Source: CADEFX01 sp963806735 (GTDB taxonomy: Bacteria > Pseudomonadota > Alphaproteobacteria > Rhizobiales > Hyphomicrobiaceae). From it: DNA of 64,000 bases. The stretch spans positions 248,001 through 312,000 of the forward strand of contig CAWEBE010000049.1 of assembly GCA_963806735.1 (NCBI GenBank), read 5' to 3'. The position numbers were made by a program, and so were the translations under genes. The notes under the pieces were generated by a model. That model did no database searches, had not been told where the DNA came from, and saw only the letters and a list, made by a program, of their open reading frames with translations. Positions 41,916-53,996 of this stretch are shown here, in pieces; positions within the stretch are counted from its first letter, which is position 1, and the number at the start of each line of letters is the position of its first letter.

Positions 41916-43004
41916 TCAGCTTGCAGGCGAGAGGTGCTTCACGCGCGGCAGCACCTCCTTGGCCAGCAGCTCCAGCGAATGCCGCCACGCCTCCGGGTGC
42001 TCGATGTAGTCGAAGCCGAAGACGAGCAGGTGACCGAAGCCGCCGACCTCCTCGTGAATGCGCATGAGCTTCTCCGCGACGGTCGCCGGCGAGCCGATGA
42101 TCCAGTTGTGCTCGGCGCAGTACTCTGCCGTGACATCGCTGTCGGGCACGCCCTGGTCGTGCTTCAGGTATTGCAGGAAATCGAACTCCTTCAGCAGCGG
42201 CAGGAAGTATTCGCGCATCATGCGACCCATGTGCAGGCCGATCGACAGGCGCTGGGCCTCCGCGTCGGTGTCGGCCACGAACACCTCGCGCACCATGCGC
42301 CACTCGGCGCGCTTGGCTGTGCGGCCCGCTTTCTGCGCGCCTGCCTCGACCGATGCCCAGTGGCTCCCGACGTACGCGGGGTTGAGATTGAGACTCATGG
42401 GGATGTAGCCGCGCTCGCCCGCGAGCTTCAGCGTATCGGAATTCTTCGAGAGCCCGGCCACTCCGATCGGCGGAAACGGTTTCTGCAACGGTTTGATGTG
42501 GGGCTTGAGGAAGCCGTACATCAGCTCCGGATTCTTCACGGTCCAGAACTTGCCAGCATATGTGAAGGGCTCATTCGTCGACCAAAGCTTCAAGATGATG
42601 TCGAGCGCCTCGCGCATCATCAGCCGGTTGACGCCGTTGGCGCCATCGACGTTGAACATCTCCCAGTCGCTCGGCAGCCCGGCTGCGGCAACGCCGAAGT
42701 TGAGCCGCCCGCCTGAGATATGGTCGAGGATGGCGACACGGTTAGCGATTTGCGCCGGATGATGGAAGGGCAAGAGGAAGCCGCCGGGGCCAAGGCGGAT
42801 GTTCTTGGTCTGCAGCAAGGCTTGCGCGACCAGTAGGTCGGGGGAGGGATGCGGCTCCCAGGGCGCGGTGTGATGCTCGCCGATCCAGCATTCCTTGTAG
42901 CCGAGTTCGTCGAGCCAGCGGATCACCTGCAGATCCCACTCGTGGCCATCCTTCAGTGGCCGCTCCGGCGGATGCGACGGCATCGTGAAATACCCGAGTT
43001 CCAT
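41916..43004 (-). CDS. LLM-class flavin-dependent oxidoreductase
   Basis: A 362-residue luciferase-like TIM-barrel enzyme: MELGYFTMPSHPPERPLKDG, LDELGYKECWIGEHH and RLNFGVAAAGLPSDWEMF, with GSPATVAEKLMRIHEEVGGF near the end. These use FMN (or F420) to oxidise small organic molecules, here probably with FMN. AGGAGG stands 5 nt before the start at 43004. Confidence 0.93.
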   Translation of the reverse strand: MELGYFTMPSHPPERPLKDGHEWDLQVIRWLDELGYKECWIGEHHTAPWEPHPSPDLLVAQALLQTKNIRLGPGGFLLPFHHPAQIANRVAILDHISGGRLNFGVAAAGLPSDWEMFNVDGANGVNRLMMREALDIILKLWSTNEPFTYAGKFWTVKNPELMYGFLKPHIKPLQKPFPPIGVAGLSKNSDTLKLAGERGYIPMSLNLNPAYVGSHWASVEAGAQKAGRTAKRAEWRMVREVFVADTDAEAQRLSIGLHMGRMMREYFLPLLKEFDFLQYLKHDQGVPDSDVTAEYCAEHNWIIGSPATVAEKLMRIHEEVGGFGHLLVFGFDYIEHPEAWRHSLELLAKEVLPRVKHLSPAS

Positions 43005-43304
43005 CGTTTCCTCCTGGTGTTGTGCGATGCACAGTGTGCTGTGCTGCGCCGCCGCGTCCGATCTCTGCGGACGGCGGGTCCGCGCGCCGGCTGTTTTTAA
43101 TGCCGGCGATTGTGCGCCGATTTTTGTGGCTTGGCGATGGTCGACGAGGAACGCGCCTTTTAGAAACGAGCGCGTCCAGAGCAAATGCGACTGACCTCTG
43201 CACCAAGAATGGCAAAAAAGTCTCCACAATTGCATGTAAAGTGACGCCTCGAAGATTTGCGCCGCCTTCTCATCGCGCTGACTGCAAACGTCGTGGAGGG
43301 TGAC
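43005..43304. other. divergent intergenic region, no gene seen
   Basis: 300 bases between the LLM oxidoreductase and the YeiH-type permease, holding their divergent promoters. I see no gene or strong structure. Confidence 0.4.
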
Positions 43305-44879
43305 ATGCAAAGTCGAACGACCGCTGATCCGTCACTTGCAGAGAATGCTGTTGCGAGCGCCGCGCCGAAGCGGCGGGTGACCGAGGACTGGATTGCTGTT
43401 CTTCTGGGCTTCCTCGTCATCGGAGCAGTCCTGGCACTGTTTCAATGGAAGGTGCTCGATCTCAGGAATGTCGTGTCCACCTTTCGCTGGACCACCGATA
43501 GTCAGGTCGCATCGCTGACCCCGGGCTGGATCGAAGCACTGGACGCTGTCACCAGGGAAGCGACGGCCAAGAGGCAGCAGAACGTCGTCGACCTGAGCAA
43601 GGGCCTCAAGGATGCGCTCGTGGGCGGCGATCGCAAGACGATCGAGGCCGCCGCCGGCAAGATGGCGGCGCTGGGCAGCAGGACCGTGGCCGGTGCGCTG
43701 GCGACGGAGGTTCTCGGCCATGCTGTGGCTGTCGCGGAGAGCCGGGTCTTTACCTGGCCCAACCTGTCCAAGGTTCTCTATGTCGGGATCGGGTTCCTGA
43801 TTGTCGCTACGGCAGGGATCGCCCTGCTTGGCGTACGGGCGGCACCCTTCCTGATCGGACTGCCCATCGTGTTCGGCCTGGCGTGGCTGGCGCGGCTCCT
43901 CGCCGGCAACGGGCTGTTCGTGGATTGGGGCATCGAGTACGTCATCTTCGCCCTGCTGCTGGGGCTTCTCATCAGCAACACCATCGGCACGCCCGAGTGG
44001 CTGAAGCCTGCCCTGCAGACCGAGTTCTTCATCAAGACCGGGCTCGTCATCCTCGGTGCCAGCTTGCTGTTCTACGAGGTGTTGCAGGCCGGCGCGCTGG
44101 GCATCGTCCAAGCGGTGCTGGTGGTGTTCGTCGTCTGGTACGCCTGCTTCTGGCTGTGCCGGAAGCTGCGCGTCGATGACGAGTTCGGCGTGATGCTCTC
44201 GACAGCGGTGTCGATCTGCGGTGTCTCTGCGGCCATCGCCGCGTGCGGAGCCATCCAGGGCGATAAGAAGAAGCTGTCCTATGTCACCTCGCTCGTTCTG
44301 ATCGTTGCCGTTCCCATGATGATAGTCATGCCGTGGATCGCCAAGTCGACCGGCATGAATGATCTGGTGGCGGGTGCCTGGCTCGGCGGCACGCTCGACA
44401 CCAGCGCATCGGTGGTGGCGGCCGGCGCACTCATCAGCGATGCGGCCATGAAGACCGGCGTCATCGTCAAGTTCTCGCAGAACGCGCTGATCGGCGTTGC
44501 CGCCTTCGCGCTGGCGATCTGGTGGACGCTCAAGTCCGGCGCTGCGTCGGGCGAACGTCCGAGCGCCGGCGTGATCTGGGAGCGCTTTCCCAAATTCGTG
44601 CTGGGCTTCGTGGTGGCCTCGGCGGTCTTCTCGTTCTGGCTGCCGCAGGACCTCGTCACTGGCACGCGCAGCGCCCTGGGCGAGATCAGGACCTGGTGGT
44701 TCGCGCTCGCGTTCGTCTGCATCGGGCTCGAAACGCGCTTCATCGAGTTGGCCACCACCGAGCAGGGCCGGCCGGCGCTTGCCTTCCTCGGCGCCCAGGC
44801 CATCAACATCCTGTGGACGCTGCTGCTGGCCTTCCTGCTGTTCGGCGGTGTGCTGTTTGCTCAACCGGCCATCAATTAG
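43305..44879 (+). CDS. YeiH-type putative sulfate exporter (UPF0324)
   Basis: A 524-residue membrane protein. An N-terminal anchor and a coil-like periplasmic segment (residues about 50-150) precede the ten-helix UPF0324 core (GLLISNTIGTPEWLKPALQT, FGVMLSTAVSICGVSAAIAA, GAWLGGTLDTSASVVAAGAL). The long N-terminal form is a known subgroup. GGAGGG stands before the start at 43305. Its TAG stop is the first three bases of the following repeat element. Confidence 0.9.
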   Translation: MQSRTTADPSLAENAVASAAPKRRVTEDWIAVLLGFLVIGAVLALFQWKVLDLRNVVSTFRWTTDSQVASLTPGWIEALDAVTREATAKRQQNVVDLSKGLKDALVGGDRKTIEAAAGKMAALGSRTVAGALATEVLGHAVAVAESRVFTWPNLSKVLYVGIGFLIVATAGIALLGVRAAPFLIGLPIVFGLAWLARLLAGNGLFVDWGIEYVIFALLLGLLISNTIGTPEWLKPALQTEFFIKTGLVILGASLLFYEVLQAGALGIVQAVLVVFVVWYACFWLCRKLRVDDEFGVMLSTAVSICGVSAAIAACGAIQGDKKKLSYVTSLVLIVAVPMMIVMPWIAKSTGMNDLVAGAWLGGTLDTSASVVAAGALISDAAMKTGVIVKFSQNALIGVAAFALAIWWTLKSGAASGERPSAGVIWERFPKFVLGFVVASAVFSFWLPQDLVTGTRSALGEIRTWWFALAFVCIGLETRFIELATTEQGRPALAFLGAQAINILWTLLLAFLLFGGVLFAQPAIN

Positions 44880-45040
44880 AGTGCGATCGGCTCACATGGA
44901 AGCGCTACCGCTTCCATGTGTCCGCGCGTAGCGCGGCTCCGCCGCGACGCGTGAATCACCCTCTAAACTTCCAGTGTAGAGCAGGATTCACGCTCCAGAT
45001 GGATCGCGAACGCGATTCCATCTGAAACGATCCTGCTCTA
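44877..45040. repeat. composite palindrome element, family II, copy 1
   Basis: 164 bp from TAGAGTGCGATC to CCTGCTCTA. Part A is a hairpin around ACATGGAAGC/GCTTCCATGT with a 26-base insertion relative to the other copy; part B (from TAGAGCAGGATTC) is an imperfect hairpin ending GATCCTGCTCTA. The second copy is at 46220-46357. It begins in the stop codon of the YeiH gene. Confidence 0.85.
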
Positions 45041-45082
45041 GGGACAGAAGATACAAACAGCTGATCTCGGCTAGCCTTCGTC

Positions 45083-45628
45083 ATGCACAAAACGCTCTAC
45101 CTTGTTCGCCACTGCAAAGCCGCCGGCCAACAGCCTGAAGCGGCGCTCACCGGCGAGGGCCACCTGCACGCCAAACAGCTGGCCGAGCAACTTGCTGCAC
45201 CGCCGATCGAGCGGATCATCTCCAGCCCGTTCACACGTGCAAGACAGTCAATCGCACCGCTCGCTGAGCGGCTGGGCCTACCGATCGCTACTGATGCGCG
45301 GTTGGCAGAACGCGTACTGGCAGCCGACGACCTACCGAATTGGCCGGCTGTGCTGAAGGCAAGCTTCGACGATATGGATCGTTGCCTCGCTGGCGGAGAG
45401 TCCAGTCGCGCGGCCATGCAGCGAGCTTCACAGGTTGTGAGCGAGGCCATGGTCCAGCCTGTTGGCACCACGCTACTGGTGACGCACGGCAACCTCATGA
45501 CCCTTATGCTAAAACACTTCGATGACCGGATCGGTTTTGCCGAATGGCAGCAGTTGACCAACCCGGACGTGTATCGCATCGCGCCGGCAACAGGGCGGGC
45601 AGAGATCGCTCGGACCTGGCGTACCTGA
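45083..45628 (+). CDS. histidine phosphatase (phosphoglycerate mutase-like) family protein
   Basis: A 181-residue protein with the catalytic RHC motif LYLVRHCKAAG at residues 6-13, the FTRARQS substrate-binding arginine and LLVTHGNLMTLM with the second His. The third residue of the RHG motif is Cys instead of Gly. It hydrolyses a phosphomonoester of unknown type. It lies between the two family II repeat elements. Confidence 0.88.
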   Translation: MHKTLYLVRHCKAAGQQPEAALTGEGHLHAKQLAEQLAAPPIERIISSPFTRARQSIAPLAERLGLPIATDARLAERVLAADDLPNWPAVLKASFDDMDRCLAGGESSRAAMQRASQVVSEAMVQPVGTTLLVTHGNLMTLMLKHFDDRIGFAEWQQLTNPDVYRIAPATGRAEIARTWRT

Positions 45629-45697
45629 TCCGTCTGACACAGAGGGGACATTTCGAGAGCCGGACTGCACCCGCTGCCAGCCGAAAATCGGAAAGGC

Positions 45698-46194
45698 CTA
45701 GTCGCCAACGTATCTGACGCTGAGCCTGACTAAAGGATCAGGTTCGGATACAGCGGTCCAGAAGACCATGATGTGGGTTGCAGTCTCGCGCACGAGGTAA
45801 GTCGGGTCGATCCGTAGTCCTTCGGCTTCGTGCAGGCAAAGTTTGTGGACAAGCATTTGGCGTACGGAAACGAGGCGTGCAATGCGTCGGCCTCCCCCTT
45901 GCTGGGCAGCTTCTTGCTGCAAACGAGGGCTCTCTGCGGACGATTGCTCTGTTTTGCAGGGGTGAACTGGACCACGCAGTTGAAACCCGGCAGTCAAAAC
46001 TTGGACTCAAACTCGAGCCTGCCCTCCTTGGGGTCGCCTCCGGCTATCGGCTTGCCCTTCAGAGAGTCCAACAGCGCGGCGGCCCGCTCTTTCACTTCAG
46101 TAATCTTGCTCAATTCTGCGCACTGATCCTGAGCCGCCGTTGGTGTCGACCCCAGAACGAGCAAGCCGACGATCATCAGGTTACGAGCCAACAT
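45698..46194 (-). pseudogene. small secreted protein, broken by a stop codon and a frameshift
   Basis: The N-terminus MLARNLMIVGLLVLGSTPTA is a signal peptide followed by CAELSKITEVKERAAALLDS; a TGA at 45994-45996 interrupts it. The same frame then resumes NCVVQFTPAKQSNRPQRALV to KPKDYGSTRLT, and a frame change near 45790 leads to YLVRETATHIMVFWTAVSEP and the TAG at 45698-45700. The three parts form one plausible protein of about 165 residues. I do not recognise its family. Confidence 0.7.
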
Positions 46195-46219
46195 CCACCC
46201 CTCCCACTCGCCGCTGAAC

Positions 46220-46357
46220 TAGAGCGCGATCTGTTCACATGGAAACACTACCGCTTCCATGTGAACCGTGAATCGCACTCTAAACTTTATGTGTAGAGCA
46301 GGATTCACGCTCCAGACGGATCGCGAATGCGATTCCATCTGAAACGATCCTGCTCTA
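46220..46357. repeat. composite palindrome element, family II, copy 2
   Basis: 138 bp from TAGAGCGCGATC to CCTGCTCTA, with hairpins around CACATGGAA/TTCCATGTG and from TAGAGCAGGATTC to GATCCTGCTCTA. It matches 44877-45040 apart from the shorter part A. Together the copies flank the histidine phosphatase gene and the decayed gene. Confidence 0.85.
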
Positions 46358-46556
46358 GGCGGCGCAGGAGTTTCTCGTAGCGATTTCCAAAAGGCAATTC
46401 CTTCCCCGGACCTGGTGCTTGAGGGCCGGCGCTGTGTTCGTAGGCGCGGAGCAATGAGGCGACGGCCCAGGAGAGCGTCGTCATGCGACCCGATCCGCGA
46501 CAGTGCGCTGCCTTGGTACGGCCGTGCAAAACCAATCACACACTGGGCTCACCCCG

Positions 46557-49667
<3,111 letters not shown>

Positions 49668-49727
49668 GCGCGATATATGGCGCGAGGCGGGGACGGGAGC
49701 AACCGATCAGGCAAACCTGCGCACGCC

Positions 49728-50756
49728 TCAGCGCGGGTGATCGAGAAAGAATTTGAGGATGACATCGGTGGCGGGGTAGCTGCCGGGAGTCCCGCCCGGC
49801 CAAACGTGCCCTTTGCAACCCTCAACGTTGCTGTCGAACACATCGAGCACTGTGTCTGCCCGCGCGCTGCCCACGCCGGAGCAGGCGTGGGTCACCGTCT
49901 CGGCCAGTACGCTGCAGCCGGACTGTCCCGTCACCGCGCCGGTGCTCTCGGCCGCGCAACCGTTGTCACGCGCCCATGTGCCGACCGTCGTGCGCAACGT
50001 CTGGTTCAGCTTCTCGACATTGCCGAGAAAAACGAGGGCCAGCGTTTGATCCTTGTTGGACACGATCACGCGCGTCGGCACCGGGGCCTGCCGCAGCTCC
50101 GGGCAGATCGGTTGGGTGGGATTGCTCCAAGGAAAGCCCGGCGCCATGACCACCGGCGCGATGGCTGCGATCCTGTTCCCGAACTGGTTGCGCGCCGCCT
50201 CGCAGGCGAGCACCGCAGCCATGGCGCCGCCGTTGGAGCCGCCCGAGACGAAGATGCGATTGCGATCGAAGCACAGCTTCTCGGTCATGATGCGCAGCAG
50301 CTCGTCGATGAACTTCAGGTCGCTGATGCCTTCGCGCCTGATCTCGCCCTCGCGCCCCGCCCACGTCGTGAAGGGCCAGGAGTCCGGCTGCGCCACGATG
50401 AAGCCGGCCGCCATGCCTTTCCGGCTCATCAGGTTGCCCGCGTCGTGGTCCTGACCGGGTCTGGGCGAGTTGTCGGAGTTGGTGCCATGCAGGTCGATGA
50501 CGAGCGGCAGCGGCTCGCGCGTGGTGTCGGGGTGATGTGCTGGCACGTGCACGTTGAAGGTTCGTTTGACGACCCGGCCGAGCACCCCGGTCTGCGTGAT
50601 GGGCCAGAGGGCTTCGGTGTACTTGCCTTCCGGCAGACGCGGCCGGTCAGCCGCGCATCCCGGCGTCGGCTCCGGCGCTGCGCGCGCGTCTGGTGCAGCG
50701 ACGGTCAGCGCGGCGATTGTGGCGAGCGCGACAACGGTGGTGCGCAGATAGCGCAT
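49728..50756 (-). CDS. secreted esterase, PHB-depolymerase-like (LpqC type)
   Basis: A 342-residue alpha/beta hydrolase with a signal peptide ending ARAAP. The oxyanion strand PLVIDLHGTNSDN leads to the nucleophile GGSNGG (Ser174), and HVWPGG near the end holds the catalytic His. Several cysteines suggest disulfides. It acts outside the cytoplasm on an ester polymer or feruloyl-like ester. It lies exactly between uvrB and a copy of the uvrB 5' end. Confidence 0.85.
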   Translation of the reverse strand: MRYLRTTVVALATIAALTVAAPDARAAPEPTPGCAADRPRLPEGKYTEALWPITQTGVLGRVVKRTFNVHVPAHHPDTTREPLPLVIDLHGTNSDNSPRPGQDHDAGNLMSRKGMAAGFIVAQPDSWPFTTWAGREGEIRREGISDLKFIDELLRIMTEKLCFDRNRIFVSGGSNGGAMAAVLACEAARNQFGNRIAAIAPVVMAPGFPWSNPTQPICPELRQAPVPTRVIVSNKDQTLALVFLGNVEKLNQTLRTTVGTWARDNGCAAESTGAVTGQSGCSVLAETVTHACSGVGSARADTVLDVFDSNVEGCKGHVWPGGTPGSYPATDVILKFFLDHPR

Positions 50757-50844
50757 CGCAAGTCCCCCCTCGGCGATGGCGGATGGTGCGATGACGGATA
50801 CGGGCGGACTATGGGGAGAGTGGGGCGGCCAACGCTGCGCGAGA

Positions 50845-51027
50845 TCAGCGACGGCGCGGGCGGCTGGAGGGCGAGCGCGGCAGGAACGGCGCCTGCGGCG
50901 CCTCGCCGAAGCCGCGGGTGCCGGGCGTGCCGACGGCCGTCTCGGCCGGCGGCGCGGGCGGCTTGCCCGACTTGCCGCGCGAGGGGCGTGGCTTTGGCGT
51001 GCTGTCCGACGTGGGCTTGCGTGGCAT
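50845..51027 (-). pseudogene. truncated copy of the uvrB 5' end
   Basis: A 60-codon frame MPRKPTSDSTPKPRPSRGKS that continues as the same N-terminal extension as UvrB and then ends after PRSPSSRPRRR. At DNA level 50867-51052 matches 49507-49692, including 25 bases in front of the start. The first 118 bases differ from uvrB by a single base, whereas the first 17 codons differ at many. It has no helicase core. Confidence 0.85.
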
Positions 51028-51211
51028 GCGCGATATATGGCGCGGAGCGGGGTGTGAGGGCAAGTTGAGAGAATAAAGAAGAGCCTGCCGAAAACTCGCT
51101 ACCAATCAACCAGGCGCGTCGACTAGAAACAAAGGAGTGGGCAACGCCCTACGCAGCACCGTTATTCTTGGTAGCATAAGGCACGATCCAGCATTGGCGT
51201 TGCGAGGGGTA

Positions 51212-52298
51212 ATGACCCAGGAAGCCGACGAAAGAATTGAGGCAGACGACGATGGCGACGAAGTCGTGCCGAAGGTTTCTTATGAGGTAACGAGCTTCGG
51301 TTCTGATCCTGAAGTGGAGCTTCTCGTCAAGCGCTTGAATCGCAATGACATCATCATACCTACGTTCCAACGCGACTACGTTTGGCGGCAGCCAGAAGCT
51401 TCAAAGTTCATTGAATCCCTACTTCTCGGCCTCCCGGTGCCCGGACTGTTCTTTGCCACCGATGCCAACACGAACAAACAACTCGTTATCGACGGCCAGC
51501 AAAGACCTAGGACGCTTCAGTTCTTCTATAACGGCTTCTTCAATCCCAGGCCCGGGGATGCGACTCAGCGCACATTCACTCTGACCAAAGTTCAGGAGCC
51601 CTTCGAGGGCCTAACTTATGCGACTTTTCCGGAACATGACCGCATTCGGCTGGATACTTCCATCATCCATGCGACGACGATAAAGCAAACCAAGCCAGCA
51701 GGCGACGATACGAGCCTCTACCACATATTCGAACGGCTTAACAGTGGTGGGCGGCGTTTGACGGATCAAGAAATGCGACTTGCGATCTACCATGGATCGC
51801 TTATTGACCTGGTAAAGGACCTAAACGACTACGCGCCGTGGCGAAAAATTTTTGGAAAGCCACATACTCGGCTGAAAGATCAAGAGCTTATTCTCCGATT
51901 CTTCGCGCTATTTCATGGACTCGATGACTATCAACGTCCCTTGTCTGAGTTTCTGAATAAGTATGCGGGTCGCAATCGAGACGCACCTCCCATGACTGCG
52001 GACGCAATGGCGAAGCTATTCCGAAGTACTGTGGACATGTTTGCTAAGTCGCTGCCTGGACGGCCTTTCAGACTGACAACGTCTCTTAATGTCGCCGTAT
52101 ACGACTCTGTGCATGGTCGGTTTAGCCAAGCGCATCGAAGCAAACAACAAAGCACCCGACAAAAAAGCTGTTGCAGCAGCATATGCAAAGCTTCTGCAGG
52201 ATGACTCCTACATTGAAGCAGCGTCCCGCTCTACTGCCGACCAGTTATTTGTAAAAAGGCGTGTTGATCGGGCAATTCAGGCGTTTTCCAAGTGCTGA
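51212..52298 (+). pseudogene. DUF262 protein (GmrSD N-terminal type), frameshifted near its 3' end
   Basis: The protein begins MTQEADERIEADDDGDEVVP and has a DUF262 core: NRNDIIIPTFQRDYVWRQ and VIDGQQR (residues 92-98), the ParB-like nuclease or NTP-binding loop. In one frame it runs to SLNVAVYDSV near 52111. An extra C at 52112 shifts the frame; the natural end MVGLAKRIEANNKAPDKKAV to RAIQAFSKC is in the next frame with TGA at 52296-52298. Base composition is visibly more AT-rich than its neighbours, a sign of transfer. The HEPN gene starts four bases later. Confidence 0.85.
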
Positions 52299-52301
52299 TC
52301 C

Positions 52302-52781
52302 ATGAAGTTGAAAAACTTGAGCTCGCAATATCAGCGGCGCACCTGGCTGATAGCCCAAGCGAATGGGTTGCCGGCGGAACAATTAGAGCTGCGTGCGCAT
52401 TGGGCTCGCTACATCTGCGTATTATCGTCTGGCTTTCTGGAGACCTCACTAAAGGAGGTGTACGCGCATTATGCGCGCTCTTGTAGCGCTCCGGGAGTTG
52501 GCGACTACGTTGAGTTACAACTTGAGCGCGTCCAGAATCCGAAAGCGAGTCGCTTCGTAGAAACGGCGCAAGCCTTTAATAAGCGGTGGGCGAGTGATTT
52601 GAGTGTCTTTCTCGAGGAAGACGGTCGGAAGGAAGCGATTGACGCAATTATGGCAAACCGCCATCAAATTGCTCATGGAAAAGATTCCGGCATCACCTTG
52701 GCGAGAGTTAGTGACTATTTAGCCAAGAGTGTAAGGGTCATAGAGTTCATCGAAGCACAGTGTGACCTAGAGAAAACATGA
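52302..52781 (+). CDS. HEPN-domain protein, partner of DUF262
   Basis: A 159-residue all-helical protein with the HEPN ribonuclease motif R-x4-H at Arg120/His125 (MANRHQIAHGKDSG), followed by ITLARVSDYLAKSVRVIEFI, typical of RiboL-PSP or MAE_28990-type HEPN proteins. DUF262-HEPN gene pairs are known from mobile and defence loci. Here the genes are four bases apart and share the AT-richer composition. The HEPN gene is intact while its partner is frameshifted. Confidence 0.85.
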   Translation: MKLKNLSSQYQRRTWLIAQANGLPAEQLELRAHWARYICVLSSGFLETSLKEVYAHYARSCSAPGVGDYVELQLERVQNPKASRFVETAQAFNKRWASDLSVFLEEDGRKEAIDAIMANRHQIAHGKDSGITLARVSDYLAKSVRVIEFIEAQCDLEKT

Positions 52782-52787
52782 CCGCTC

Positions 52788-52898
52788 TCATCCTTGCTTA
52801 GTCACGCGCGCATCACTCCCACCCCTCGCGTACCCCATGTCGGCATCGCATTCCAACTCCAGCCAGCCGTGGCGCGTCGCCTCCGAGATCGAGAGCTT
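52788..52898 (-). pseudogene. 3' relic of a GFA-family gene
   Basis: On the minus strand this codes for LSISEATRHGWLELECDADM and on to a TGA at 52788-52790. The first part is nearly identical, in DNA, to the end of the GFA gene at 53193 (LSIWEATRHGWVDMA). Only the last 36 or so codons remain. The HEPN stop lies 6 bases away. Confidence 0.75.
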
Positions 52899-52986
52899 GC
52901 GAAGGTGCAAAGACGATTCAGCCAAATCGGAAAGACGCTAGCCCGCTAGTGGCGCGTGCATTCGGTCGCACGGTTTTCCCTCATCT

Positions 52987-53078
52987 TGTCATGGTCGGGC
53001 TTGTCCCGACCATCCATCCATCAACGAGCGCGGCGTTTGTGGAGAGATGGATCCTCGGGACAAGCCCGAGGATGACAC
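52987..53078. repeat. composite palindrome element, family III, copy 2
   Basis: Begins TGTCATGGTCGGGCTTGTCC and ends CGGGACAAGCCCGAGGATGACA. The first hairpin uses GGTCGGGCTTGTCCCGACC; the second GATCCTCGGGACAAGCCCGAGGA. It is a shorter relative of the element at 6206-6341. Confidence 0.8.
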
Positions 53079-53142
53079 TTGTGGATGTGGTGCGGGTTGA
53101 GTGAGTGCGGCGCGCTGGAGCTGGCGCCGAGCAAGTTGGCTG

Positions 53143-53186
53143 CCCCTCACCCTAACCCTCTCCCCGTGAAGTACGGGGAGAGGGAA
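53143..53186. repeat. REP-like hairpin
   Basis: CCCTCACCCTAACCC followed by CTCTCCCCG-TGAAGTA-CGGGGAGAG, the widespread proteobacterial REP-type sequence. It ends six bases before the GFA stop and could act as its terminator region on the minus strand. Confidence 0.75.
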
Positions 53187-53192
53187 TGGACA

Positions 53193-53615
53193 TCACCCCC
53201 CACCATTCGCGTGGCTTATCTCGCCGTCGCGGGCCATGTCCACCCAGCCGTGGCGCGTCGCCTCCCAGATCGAGAGCGTCGGGCCGGGGAAGGTCGGGTC
53301 GGCGAAGGTGCCGATGGCGACGGCGACGAAGCCGGGGAAGCCTTCGCCCTCCCAGTACACGGTCGAGCCGCACGTCGGGCAGAAGCGGAAGGTGAGCGCG
53401 TTGCCGCTCTCGGCCTCGCGCGTGTAGGTGCTGGCCTCGCCGGTCACCGTGATGCGCTCGCGCGGATAGCGCGCCTGGTTGCTCAGCACCGCGCCGGTGC
53501 GCCGCTGGCATTCGACGCAGTGGCACATGGAGATGCGCACCGGGTCGTCCTCGGCGGTGAGGCTGAGTTGTCCGCAGTTGCAGGCGGCGCGGCGGGTGGT
53601 GGGCGGCGTGGTCAT
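53193..53615 (-). CDS. GFA family protein (glutathione-dependent formaldehyde-activating enzyme fold)
   Basis: A 140-residue zinc-binding protein with the three cysteine groups of the family: CNCGQL (residues 12-17), CHCVECQ (31-37) and CPTCGS (79-84), plus TVYWEGEGFPG. Most stand-alone GFA proteins have unknown substrates despite the name. GGAGCC stands before the start at 53615; the longer frame upstream is repeat sequence. Confidence 0.9.
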   Translation of the reverse strand: MTTPPTTRRAACNCGQLSLTAEDDPVRISMCHCVECQRRTGAVLSNQARYPRERITVTGEASTYTREAESGNALTFRFCPTCGSTVYWEGEGFPGFVAVAIGTFADPTFPGPTLSIWEATRHGWVDMARDGEISHANGGG

Positions 53616-53762
53616 GGGGCGGCGGCTCCGTGGGTTATCTACGCTAGAGTACCTTTCCGATTGAAGTAGAACCACCCCACCACTGCGTTCCCGGAAGCGC
53701 GCACTTTGCCTCTCGTTGCGCGCCTTCGGCACGACGCGCGCAGGCTGCACCTCTATCTCTGG

Positions 53763-53996
53763 CGTCATTCCGGCCCCGCATGCACGCGCGTGTACGTGCA
53801 CGCGGAAATGGGCCGGAACCCAGGCGCACTGCAACAAACTCTTCGTCGAGGTCGTGAACCGCTTCGATAGCCGCGAAGAAGCACGGCATGGCGCTTCAAA
53901 CAGCACACGTGGACGCGCATCCGGGTTCCGGCCGATTCCCGCTTTGCGCATCAAGCGGCTTCGCCGCGATACGCGCAAAGCGGCGCCGGAATGACG
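53763..53996. repeat. repeat element, family IV, with inverted ends
   Basis: The outer ends CGTCATTCCGGC (53763) and GCCGGAATGACG (53985-53996) are inverted copies. Inside are smaller palindromes, such as CGCGCGTGTACGTGCACGCG-like bases near 53785 and CTTTGCGCA/TGCGCAAAG-like arms near 53940-53980. The region from 53616 to 54164 otherwise holds no gene that I can support. Confidence 0.65.

Noticed and set aside
43332..44864. A 510-codon frame antisense to the YeiH-type permease
   Set aside because: The product is an Arg/Glu/Asp/Gln-rich low-complexity string, the usual shadow of a hydrophobic membrane protein gene.
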